Assembly: GCF_000026945.1 (NCBI RefSeq)
Contig: NC_012863.1
Location: 1,393,501-1,457,500 of the forward strand
Direction of reading: 5' to 3'
Length of the DNA stretch: 64,000 bases
Origin: Candida dubliniensis CD36
Taxonomy: Eukaryota > Ascomycota > Pichiomycetes > Serinales > Debaryomycetaceae
Below the pieces are notes generated by a model that ran no database searches, was not told the DNA's origin, and worked only from the letters and a program-made list of their open reading frames with translations. The position numbers and the translations under genes were made by a program. Below are positions 20,569 through 29,226 of this stretch, one piece after another. Within the stretch, counting starts at the first letter, position 1. Each line of letters opens with the position of its first letter.

Positions 20569-21123
20569 TTATTCTTGATAATTCCATAATCCATCACCTA
20601 GGTAATGTAATAATTCTATACCAATACCTTTGTTTTTACTTTTGATTTCATCTGTGCTCATCAACAATTTCCCAACAGCCAATGCGTTTTCTTTACCTTC
20701 GGCATAAACAGTAACAATTGTGTCTTTTTCCAAGTTCTGTTCTGGTAACTTAGCACCTGGACTAGTTAACCCTGGGCACATTATATTAGCTCCTCCTAAA
20801 ACAAATTTAATTGCACCACGATCAACTTGAACTCGAGGGAAACAATCTGGATATTTATGAACAGTTTTCAAAGTTGGTACCAAATCATCGCTAAAATGCT
20901 GGAACATAACAATGTCTTGCTCGTCATTCTGTTCAACGGCATACAATTGGATCTTGTCTTCACATTTGACAACCACCACCTGGGACTTTTTAGGTATGAG
21001 GTTATCTATACCTTGCTCTATATCTGGGTATACACCCACAAATTTAGATTTAAGTCCTCTCTGAACTGATGATTTAATGTTAGAACGTGAATGAACGTCT
21101 TCCCTAGTGAATTTTTTGAACAT
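20569..21123 (-). CDS. TMA20: Tma20 / MCT-1 translation factor
   Basis: A small ribosome-associated protein that works with Tma22 (DENR) in recycling 40S subunits and in re-initiation. The 184-residue product matches yeast Tma20 (181). The N-terminal region opens MFKKFTREDVHSRSNIKSSV. A C-terminal PUA RNA-binding domain covers about residues 95-170, with DRGAIKFVLGGANIMCPGL and the Gly-rich segment KNKGIGIELLHYLGDGLW. The start is the only ATG that gives the full family N-terminus. A poly-A/T leader lies directly upstream. Confidence 0.92.
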   Translation of the reverse strand: MFKKFTREDVHSRSNIKSSVQRGLKSKFVGVYPDIEQGIDNLIPKKSQVVVVKCEDKIQLYAVEQNDEQDIVMFQHFSDDLVPTLKTVHKYPDCFPRVQVDRGAIKFVLGGANIMCPGLTSPGAKLPEQNLEKDTIVTVYAEGKENALAVGKLLMSTDEIKSKNKGIGIELLHYLGDGLWNYQE

Positions 21124-22082
21124 CTTTACTAGAATTGCAGTAAGGGAAAACCTTTTTTTTTTGATTTTGTAGGGAACTTTTTTTTTCTCTGTATTTGCTA
21201 TTCACAAATTTTTTCAAAGATGAACATCACTAAATGCGAATGAGGTTCCGAAATAGAGAACCAACTTACGTTAATGTAAAGATTTATAATTACAATACCA
21301 CCATCCAGAATCCTTAAAGAAACCTTGGTGTTATCGCACTCAAAGAAAATCTTTTACGGGTTTACTATTGCCTATTACTTTAGTAATAACTCAAAGTATC
21401 CAGCTCAAGACTCAACTAGTAAACAAAAAATCGAACCGAGCGAGGCACAAGGCGTAACAACTAAATACAAAATAAAGCACAAACTTGCTGATACTGTCGT
21501 TGTTGGACGAGCCTCTATTTTAAATCAATAGGTAATGACCTCACTACTCAATAACTTAAAAATGGAAGCTAATCAAACAAACAAACAGATACTGATGGAA
21601 GAAATGCATAATTGGCTTCTCTCAAATACCTTCAAAGAAGTGTACGAAGGAACACCAAACACTTTTCCAATCATCTCAGTATTCCTGGGAATAAAGCACT
21701 TTTCAAAGCAGTATTCGTGACTTAACACTTCACACATGCTTAATGACTTTGAAAAAAAAATGGTTCCAAAAATTCTCTTGAACACACAAGTAAAGTACTA
21801 TAGCATTCAAGAAGTTGTCAGGTTTAAGTTTTCAACCAGCAAAAACATGATCTCGGACGAATCCTCACTGATACACGTAATGCCCCTGCATAAAGACAAA
21901 GAAGGGAAAAGAAGAAAAAGGAAAAAGACCAAAATGAAAATAAATAAAAATTTTTTTTTTCTTTTGGTTAAAGCGTTGGCAATTTATAGTCGCAAAGAAA
22001 TTATAATCACCAGTAACATTGGTGCTCACACTACTACTATTTTCGTGTATTATGCGTATTTATTGTTTGGTTTTACATATAT
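21124..22082. other. TMA20 promoter / MPH1 3' interval
   Basis: 959 bp between TMA20 and MPH1. The only notable content is the interrupted frame listed separately and a T-rich run near 21951-21962. The stretch just before the TMA20 start (21124-21190) is poly-A/T and promoter-like. Confidence 0.5.
21280..21960 (+). pseudogene. Stop-interrupted reading frame of unknown origin
   Basis: One reading frame stays open for about 227 codons from just after a TAA at 21277 to the T tract near 21951. It is broken only by TAG (21529-21531) and TGA (21718-21720). AT-rich non-coding DNA would be expected to give many more stops. The pieces have protein-like composition (for example MEEMHNWLLSNTFKEVYEGT). 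The last part becomes Lys/Arg-rich before the T tract. I do not recognise the protein. It could be a decayed gene, a mobile-element remnant, or exons of a gene whose splice sites I could not find. It lies between the TMA20 start and the MPH1 stop. Part of the interval must also serve as the TMA20 promoter. Confidence 0.4.
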
Positions 22083-25000
22083 TTACTTTTTTACTATGAA
22101 TGCAAAACCCTGTTCCGAATCATCTTTTCTTTCTACTGTAAGCTGTCTGTCGAATTCAGCATTACATGCTTGGAAAAGTCTTTGTGCCGCCTGACTATGT
22201 GGAATCGGGCCTGTTCTACCTATCGTGAATTTGTCAGTGTCCTTATTTTTCGAGAAACCCTCAACTGGATCATAGAAAGGGATATGGTCATTTGAGTCAA
22301 TAGCCATATAGTAGTTTTTATAAAGCTCACGAGTTTGCAGGTTTGTAAGGAACCCGTCATCGTCTTTATTGGAAAACTCATATATTGAATCCACTTTTGA
22401 TGTGGTGGTTTGGAGCTTATCATGAGTAATAACCTTGTCATCGTCATCTAAATCTATTATGGTGTCGATTTCACTAATTTCATCCAGCGTATTTCTTGGA
22501 CTAGGAAGTGAATTTTGTGTCCGAATTTCATGCTCTATGATACTCTGAGTTTCTCTTGAGACTATAACTTGTGACTTGATTTTTTGCCTTTTTAATTGAT
22601 CAATAATACTTGTTGGGCGGGGTCTTTTTACACCTAGTGACCTCTTGTTTGTTGTAAATGAATCCTGAACCACTTTTCTTGTTTCTTCATTAGGAGATTT
22701 CTTGGAAGCAGAAGATGTGTCACTAATTGAACTGGTTTCAGGAACTGGTGTTTTATTGACTTTCCTTTTCAAACCCAAACTTTTTCTTATCAATTGTTTT
22801 GTTGATTTCTCAGACAATTCACAAACCTCTGGAGAAACGACATCAATAACTTCAACTTTATCCTCTTCAGTTTCACTACTGAATGTAAAATCATCTTCAA
22901 TCAAGTCAATAAGAACCAGATCCACTTTGTAGCTCGTCTCCTCTCGACCGTTGCTAAGATCTACTGAAGTGGCTGGCGTATTATTTGCTATCTTCGAAAC
23001 CAGTTCCTCTTCACTCTCTGAATTTTCAATGACTTCTGGTTCTGGCATCTTTGCAACAAAATTTGAGTTGTCGGAGGTATGATCGAGATTTGACCTATCA
23101 CTTGTTTCAGCTTCAACATCATTATTGATACTTTTGGTATTACTTCCAACCAGTTGGTTAATATTTTCCACCTCAGTGAAAATTGGCCCTTCATTTCTGG
23201 ATCCTTCGATTTCTTGTACAACATTGCCATTCTCCTTATCTACCTCGTTATCACTGTCACTGTCGGAATCAACAAGTTTATCAAGAAACGTTTTTTCTTT
23301 GTTTCTTTCTGCCAAGGATTTATTATCACCTACTTTACGAACCATACTGGCAGCACTTTTAAACCCTGTTTCAACATTATCAGGCATAAAAAAAGTCTTG
23401 ACTGGTTTCTTGGTACTATTATTCTTAGCCTTTTTCCCCTTCTTACCTTTACTGCCTAACATATACAGGGTAGCTATTCTTATAATTTCATCTTCATCAT
23501 CTTCTGCTTTCAATTCAATGTTCTCGTCTGGGATTTGAATAAACTGTTTTACAACTTCCGGTTTATATTCATCAGGAATCATTCGATGTTGAGGACGAAG
23601 TTGTATGAGATCACCTTTCATGATATGCTGTTGAATATATTCATACCCACCCATTGCTTTGTCAAATTTAGATTCCTCGTTGCTTGAGAATAACATTAGG
23701 ACTTTCCCATCACGTTTACGCCCAGTTCTACCCATTCTTTGAATATTCTTGATAGGAGACGAGGTGGAATCATAGCATATAATCAAGTCTACCTCTCCAA
23801 TATCCAACCCTTCTTCACCAATAGAAGTTGCAACAAGGATATTAAAGACACCTTGTTTAAATTTTTTGATAATTTCCTTTTGCAATTTTTGCGACATCCC
23901 AGTCAATTGGGCATTTTCTGAACTCGATCTTGTGGATGGCCGTTCATCCTTTTTCTTTTTTGTTTGACCTTTCTGCTTCTTCTTACCAAAATTCTCAACA
24001 TCGAATTTCTCCCTTTCTTTAGATTGACCGATGAAAATATGTGGTTTTCTATTATCGCCCGCCTTTTCAATACATTGGACAATTTCCAAAGCGGATTCAC
24101 GGAATTCAGTGAAAATAATAACTTTCGAACCTGCAGTTTCATGGTTTTTAAAAAAATCGTCTAGCTCTTCCATTAACGCCTCTATTTTTGGGTGCCCATA
24201 TGTTAATGATTTCAGTAATTCCTCGGTTCGCTCCATTAATGTGGTTATCGGATCACTAAAATAAAAATCTGCATTAAGCTTATTAGTTGACTTCTTTGCG
24301 TTCCACTTTGTTTTAAACTCCAAGAATTTTTCATTGAAATAACTTTGAAATGACCTGATACCATAAATATTTAACCTTCTGTAACACTGACCAACCATAC
24401 CTAATAGCTGCAAAATAAAATAGTTGCTCCATTTCAAACCTTCAGGAATTGTTGGATTAGCAATAATCTTTCTGGAAATTTCCATACATTGCAAAAAATT
24501 GATCCTAGTAGCATCGGTAAGGTCCAATAGTCCTCTTTCATTTGCAGTTTGTAGCACTGGAGTTATCCCCTCTGCTAATAAATCAATACATTCCTTTATT
24601 TCAGTTGACGGGTAACACGTCTTTCTTTCAACAACTTTCTTCTTCATATGTCTTACTATATCAATGCTTTGTTCTGTTCTAACTTCAACTTTGGAGATAT
24701 TCAAATTGTCAATTATTTGTTGAACTCCCTCCACATCTGAAGCAGGAGTTGCAGTCAATGCTAGTATTCGGTATGAGTCACTAAATCTATTAATAAACTT
24801 GACAACATTATTATATGAATAGTTTCCCTTTGCCCTATGTGCTTCATCTATTACCAATAATGCTATTGACTTAGGATTGACAACCCCAGAAGCTAGATCG
24901 TTTTCAACAACTTGGGGAGTCGTGAAAAATACCTGACGAGAATTCCAAATCTCTGCTCGATTTCGACGTGTTTTGTCTAACAATATTGCTACTTTAGAAC

Positions 25001-25481
25001 TGGGGATACCTGCAATTGAACAACACGCTTTAATTTGTTGAGCAACCAATGGTCTAGTTGGTGCCATAAATATAATTTTCGAGATTGGGAACCATCGTAG
25101 AAAGTTCAACATCACTGTTGAAGCTATGAATGTTTTACCTAGACCTGTAGGCAATGCAACTAACAAGTTGTCATAAAAGGCGCGTTCAACTATATTGTAC
25201 TGGTAATCACGGATTTCAAAATTTGTAGGATAGATGTAGGTCTTCAAGTTCTCAAAATCCATAGCATGGTGAGTAGGAGAATTTATTTTTACAGGAACAG
25301 GTATAGTTTCGTACTTGTCTTTCTGTGGACGCGTTGATACTGCAGCCACTGATCCTTCTAATGTTCTTTGTGGTGGACCTTTTGAAGAGTTACCTTGTAA
25401 AATGGCCTGAAATTCAAGATCATCGTCATCCTCTAAGACCCAGTCGTCATCATCCTCATCTTCTAATGGAATGATTGTCAT
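22083..25481 (-). CDS. MPH1: ATP-dependent 3'-5' DNA helicase Mph1 (FANCM family)
   Basis: A nuclear helicase that unwinds D-loops and remodels stalled forks, limiting crossovers; it is the fungal counterpart of FANCM. The product is 1132 residues. The superfamily 2 core begins near residue 75. Walker A is PTGLGKT (111-117), the Q/Ia region includes FMAPTRPLVAQQ, and the DEAH box is LLVIDEAHRAKG with DEAH at 212-215. The C-terminal helicase lobe has IGEEGLDIGEVDLIICYD and the arginine-finger motif QRMGRTGRKRDG. The Mph1-specific helical insert lies between the lobes. The last 450 residues are acidic and low-complexity with basic patches, as in other Mph1 proteins, where this tail binds partner proteins. 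The start is the first ATG of the open frame, in an acidic N-terminus. It is divergent from the small gene at 25721. Confidence 0.93.
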   Translation of the reverse strand: MTIIPLEDEDDDDWVLEDDDDLEFQAILQGNSSKGPPQRTLEGSVAAVSTRPQKDKYETIPVPVKINSPTHHAMDFENLKTYIYPTNFEIRDYQYNIVERAFYDNLLVALPTGLGKTFIASTVMLNFLRWFPISKIIFMAPTRPLVAQQIKACCSIAGIPSSKVAILLDKTRRNRAEIWNSRQVFFTTPQVVENDLASGVVNPKSIALLVIDEAHRAKGNYSYNNVVKFINRFSDSYRILALTATPASDVEGVQQIIDNLNISKVEVRTEQSIDIVRHMKKKVVERKTCYPSTEIKECIDLLAEGITPVLQTANERGLLDLTDATRINFLQCMEISRKIIANPTIPEGLKWSNYFILQLLGMVGQCYRRLNIYGIRSFQSYFNEKFLEFKTKWNAKKSTNKLNADFYFSDPITTLMERTEELLKSLTYGHPKIEALMEELDDFFKNHETAGSKVIIFTEFRESALEIVQCIEKAGDNRKPHIFIGQSKEREKFDVENFGKKKQKGQTKKKKDERPSTRSSSENAQLTGMSQKLQKEIIKKFKQGVFNILVATSIGEEGLDIGEVDLIICYDSTSSPIKNIQRMGRTGRKRDGKVLMLFSSNEESKFDKAMGGYEYIQQHIMKGDLIQLRPQHRMIPDEYKPEVVKQFIQIPDENIELKAEDDEDEIIRIATLYMLGSKGKKGKKAKNNSTKKPVKTFFMPDNVETGFKSAASMVRKVGDNKSLAERNKEKTFLDKLVDSDSDSDNEVDKENGNVVQEIEGSRNEGPIFTEVENINQLVGSNTKSINNDVEAETSDRSNLDHTSDNSNFVAKMPEPEVIENSESEEELVSKIANNTPATSVDLSNGREETSYKVDLVLIDLIEDDFTFSSETEEDKVEVIDVVSPEVCELSEKSTKQLIRKSLGLKRKVNKTPVPETSSISDTSSASKKSPNEETRKVVQDSFTTNKRSLGVKRPRPTSIIDQLKRQKIKSQVIVSRETQSIIEHEIRTQNSLPSPRNTLDEISEIDTIIDLDDDDKVITHDKLQTTTSKVDSIYEFSNKDDDGFLTNLQTRELYKNYYMAIDSNDHIPFYDPVEGFSKNKDTDKFTIGRTGPIPHSQAAQRLFQACNAEFDRQLTVERKDDSEQGFAFIVKK

Positions 25482-25720
25482 GTTTGAAATGAAATAGAAA
25501 CGTCTTTCTGTTTTTTAATGATTGAAAAAAAAAAAAAAAAAAAAAAAAAAAGGTAAACATAATAATTTTGAAAGCTACAGATATTCTGCGCGTATTATTC
25601 TAATACAAACTTTGCTGTTGCAAAGATGGTTCTTAAAAAAATACTGAAGATTATACGCCCTATGTTTATACAATTATACACCAACCAACAAAACAACAAA
25701 CACACATCCAACACTTTCAT

Positions 25721-25930
25721 ATGTCCCAATCAACTGAAAATAGTAGCATAAAGAATAATACAAGTGACCCATACCTGGTCCTCACACAACAAATGTCCAA
25801 CTTGAAAGAACCGATAAATGAATTGCTACGTAATCACGAAGAGTTATTGGTGCAGAATCTTAGTATTGCCAACAAATTATCCAGCATTCCTAAATTAACA
25901 GATAAAATTGAGTCCTCTATCAAGAAATAG
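25721..25930 (+). CDS. Small coiled-coil protein, 69 aa
   Basis: A short frame with a clean ATG after a CAAAACAACAAACAC-type leader, typical of expressed genes in this genome, and a stop followed by T-rich 3' sequence. The peptide begins polar, then from residue 20 forms a heptad-like helix (DPYLVLTQQMSNLKEPINEL, then NHEELLVQNLSIANKL). It ends in a lysine-rich tail. Size and helix suggest a subunit of a multi-helix complex, such as a BLOC-1 or kinetochore-type assembly, but no family was recognised. It sits between MPH1 (divergent) and NUG1 (convergent). Its coding nature rests on composition and placement. Confidence 0.6.
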   Translation: MSQSTENSSIKNNTSDPYLVLTQQMSNLKEPINELLRNHEELLVQNLSIANKLSSIPKLTDKIESSIKK

Positions 25931-26021
25931 AATGCATGAGACCCTTTTACGGTTTCTTTATTTTTATTTTTTTTTTTTTAATTCATTTATTTAACTAATA
26001 TACATACTTTTGTTGGCTCGT

Positions 26022-27602
26022 TTATTCAAGACCAAAATTATCACCTAGGAGACCGTCCAAATCAAATTCTTTGGCCCAAGTAGAAACAATAGTAGTTTGT
26101 TCAACTTTAGGTGGCTCCTTTTCACCTCTTAATGAACTCTTAGGAGCATCCAAATTGACTTCTTCCGAGGAAACACCAGCAGCACTCTTAGATGCTTTTG
26201 GTAACGTCCAACCGATTATTCTGCCATCTCTCCAATCATTCAAAACAGACATGGCAGCCGACTCTAAGTTTGGAACACCACCTCTACCCAATCTTCCTTT
26301 GCTTCTGGCAATATGAATTAAGAAATGTTTGACAAATTCATTCAAGTCATTCGATGGTAAGGGTGGCAACTGATAGAAACTTTTCAATCCATCGGCCATC
26401 TCAGTGTCTTTGGACATTTTTTTCAACAACATTGTAATAGCTGGAATAGGGTCAACTATTTGTTTTGGTGGGATTGCTGATAACAACGCCAATTTAGCTA
26501 ATTGCTGTGTTCTTGATTGTTTTTTGGCATTCACAAGTTCATCAGGGAACACAATACCTGGAGAATCCAACACTTTCAATTTGTTGTCAATCTTCACTTC
26601 TCTTAAAGATGTGGTAACACCAGCTTGGTTACCGACAGGACAAGCTTTGGAATTATTTCCGTGTCTGTTGGTTAATGCATTTATTATTGATGATTTCCCT
26701 ACATTTGGATATCCAATAACCCCCACAATAACTGATCTTTTCAAGTTAGATTTACTAGCATAACTTTTCAATGCTTTTAATAAAGCATCTGAAGTCATGG
26801 AGTTTGTCAAGTTTTTGTTAAACGATGTGGAATTAGTGGCACCTGGTGCAGCCTTGACAGGCACTGTAGGGAAAGATGATTTCAAGAAATTGAGCCATTG
26901 ATTCAAAGCATGAGTTGGAATTAAATCGACTTTATTTAAAACTAAAATCAACCTCTTTCCTGGATTTTGCAATACAGCTTGTTCTACTTTTCTTGATCTG
27001 GTAGACTCTGGATCTCTCGCATCTAAAACATATAATATGACGTCAGCTTCATCCACCACTGTTTTGAAAATTTTATCATAAGCCTTACGGGATTTCTCTA
27101 ATTCTCCAAACTCTTCGTCTTGGGTATCTTCGATATCACTAATTTCATATTCTACATCCTCTTCGGAATCAGCCATCTCTTCATTTTCGTTATCCTCATA
27201 GTCATCGCCATCATACTCTTTAGCAGCTTGTTGAGCTGATTCCAATAATGCAGCCAATCCATTGGCTCCATCCCCTTCTTCTTGATCATCTTCATCCATT
27301 TCATCGTCGTCTTCAACAATTTCCCCTCTTGCCAAAGCTTCTTCTTTTTCTTGTTGTTTTTGCAATTTTAATTGCTCTCTTCTTTCTTTCTCTATTCTTC
27401 TTCCTTCTTCTAATTCTGTTATGATCTTATCCTTGTAAGGAAAACTAGCTGGAATACCTGGATCCTTAGATTTTCTTGATTTCCAGGTGACGTCTTTCTT
27501 TGCCAATTTCTTGTCCTTTCTTCTTTTGGCTGCAGCTTTTTTCTTAATACCTTCTCTCATACGAGTGGTAGTTCTTTTAGATGTTGGCTTTTTCACTCTC
27601 AT
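26022..27602 (-). CDS. NUG1: Nug1, pre-60S ribosome GTPase
   Basis: A nucleolar/nuclear GTPase needed for maturation and export of the large ribosomal subunit. The 526-residue product has a very basic N-terminus (residues 1-45, RNA binding and nuclear targeting) and a charged coiled coil. An acidic stretch follows at about 95-165. Next is a circularly permuted GTPase domain of the YlqF/MMR1 type. Its motifs run G4 (LVLNKVDLIP, near 225), G1 (GVIGYPNVGKSSIINAL, near 297), then G3 (KVLDSPGIVFPDE). The C-terminal region has the family segment RSKGRLGRGGVPNLESAA. Length is close to yeast Nug1 (520). The start is the first ATG, which gives the expected basic N-terminus MRVKKPTSKR. Confidence 0.93.
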   Translation of the reverse strand: MRVKKPTSKRTTTRMREGIKKKAAAKRRKDKKLAKKDVTWKSRKSKDPGIPASFPYKDKIITELEEGRRIEKERREQLKLQKQQEKEEALARGEIVEDDDEMDEDDQEEGDGANGLAALLESAQQAAKEYDGDDYEDNENEEMADSEEDVEYEISDIEDTQDEEFGELEKSRKAYDKIFKTVVDEADVILYVLDARDPESTRSRKVEQAVLQNPGKRLILVLNKVDLIPTHALNQWLNFLKSSFPTVPVKAAPGATNSTSFNKNLTNSMTSDALLKALKSYASKSNLKRSVIVGVIGYPNVGKSSIINALTNRHGNNSKACPVGNQAGVTTSLREVKIDNKLKVLDSPGIVFPDELVNAKKQSRTQQLAKLALLSAIPPKQIVDPIPAITMLLKKMSKDTEMADGLKSFYQLPPLPSNDLNEFVKHFLIHIARSKGRLGRGGVPNLESAAMSVLNDWRDGRIIGWTLPKASKSAAGVSSEEVNLDAPKSSLRGEKEPPKVEQTTIVSTWAKEFDLDGLLGDNFGLE

Positions 27603-28229
27603 ATTTGATAATACTTATTGTGTATTGAATTAGTGATGGAAAACTACGGTGATTAGTAAATTCTCTAATGAAAAAATCAAAAAAAAAAAAATAATATTTA
27701 GAAAATGTATTGTGCGATGAGATCGTAAATATTGTTTGGGAAGGAGAAGAAAAACAGAATACATAAGGTCGTGGTTATTGGCTAACAGCGTATTCCTTTT
27801 CAACTGAATGTAGCTTTCAAGGGACAATTTGGCAATAATATATTAAACAAATAGTTAGTGGTATTCAAGGAATAGTCATCAGGGAGCTTATATAAACTAT
27901 TTATTGTATTATAAACTCCTGAAGGTAGAAATTATACTTTGCATTTTCTGTGTAAATATCATTATACTGCGAACCAATTGCATACAACACCAAGCGATTC
28001 ATAATGTGGTCAATTCCTTATTGTAAAAGAATTCCAATTGCAATTATACTGATCCAGACAGAAGTGAAGTAAAAATACTAACCTACACAATATCAATGGA
28101 ATATTTATCTTATACTGTTCATTCCTACTATAAACCATAAGAAAGAAGCCCTTTAGTAACCGTGGATATGTTGCTTTGTCATCGTAAATAAGACTAATAA
28201 ATTTCAATACATTCACATGACTTGCCTGC
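27603..28229. other. NUG1 promoter / 3' end of the upstream gene
   Basis: 627 bp, AT-rich, with an A tract near 27672-27691. No coding frame beyond shadows of the neighbouring gene and no repeat or RNA gene seen. Confidence 0.5.
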
Positions 28230-28907
28230 TTAATCGTCATAAAATGGATCAACTGTCTTTCCATCTTGTAAACCATCGTGATCATCATCTTCTTCGCTAT
28301 CTGAATTTGAATCAGCTGTATTATCGGGTATTTCACTAGGCATTTTGTTAAAGTCGTGTTTGATATTCTTGACACGTCTAGGATGCAGATACCCAAGATG
28401 TTCACTACTAAGTTCTTGAAACTGATGCTTTACTTCATTTCCTGTCCTACTTTCTTTGAAGTTATTTTTTAGAAGTGTATTTCTGTTACTTTGAACAACC
28501 AACTTTGCCTGATTCTTCTCTGTCGATGATGGACCTTTCAAAACTGATCGCATAACACCATTCGGTTTTTTGATGTCAAGTTCCACTATCTGAAAAGTGT
28601 TTGAAATTTCATTTGCTTTCACTTTTTCCTGTTCTTCTTCAAATAACTCTTCGTCATATGGATTTGGATTGATTTCCTGAAGGTCCTTATTTAGTAATCT
28701 GTTGAGTAGTTTTTGCTTAACGGTAGTTTTAAAATTCTTTTTAACAGCAGGAATTTTCCACAAAGCATAGTCTGTGCTTTTTTTGATATCTTCGGGGGTA
28801 AACACAAGTTCAATAGAATCTCTGAATGGTACTATTGCAGTAAAACAATCAAGGGGGTATAAAAAAAGTATTGATATAAGCTTGATAGTAACGAATTTTG
28901 GCTTCAT
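28230..28907 (-). CDS. Secreted or ER acidic protein, unknown function
   Basis: A 225-residue protein that I do not recognise. Residues 1-24 look like a signal peptide (basic start MKPKF, hydrophobic core ISILFLYPLDCF, then TAIVP). The rest is soluble and charged: a Lys-rich segment (KNFKTTVKQKLLNRLLNKDL), an acidic patch (DEELFEEEQEKVKANE), and a strongly acidic C-terminus with consecutive Ser/Asp/Glu. There is no transmembrane anchor and no GPI-type tail, so it may be secreted or ER-luminal. The single ATG at 28907 directly precedes the signal-peptide sequence. It lies 319 bp from the YND1 stop, with the same orientation. Confidence 0.75.
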   Translation of the reverse strand: MKPKFVTIKLISILFLYPLDCFTAIVPFRDSIELVFTPEDIKKSTDYALWKIPAVKKNFKTTVKQKLLNRLLNKDLQEINPNPYDEELFEEEQEKVKANEISNTFQIVELDIKKPNGVMRSVLKGPSSTEKNQAKLVVQSNRNTLLKNNFKESRTGNEVKHQFQELSSEHLGYLHPRRVKNIKHDFNKMPSEIPDNTADSNSDSEEDDDHDGLQDGKTVDPFYDD

Positions 28908-29226
28908 TGTTGGTAGATAGTAATAGATAGTGTTTACTTTACTCTGAGTCTATCAATTGCATATATTAATAAAAAAATCTTTACTAGAATAAGATATTCT
29001 ACCAGGACAAGGATATACCGATTTCATATCTTTGTTACGCTTGAAAGCTGTGCAATTGTTTTTATTTTTTTCGCAGCAATAATACTACGGAAATACAATA
29101 AAAAATAATACCCAAAATCTATAAAGAAAACTCACATGGAATATTACCTCTTCCCCACTCCTTTAAACTATCTACGAAAACAAAAAACTAAACACTGAAA
29201 TGTATCCAACACATGTATTTATAAAT
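28908..29226. promoter_or_regulatory. Promoter of the 28230-28907 gene and YND1 3' region
   Basis: 319 bp, AT-rich, no open frame, no recognisable regulatory motif. Confidence 0.4.
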
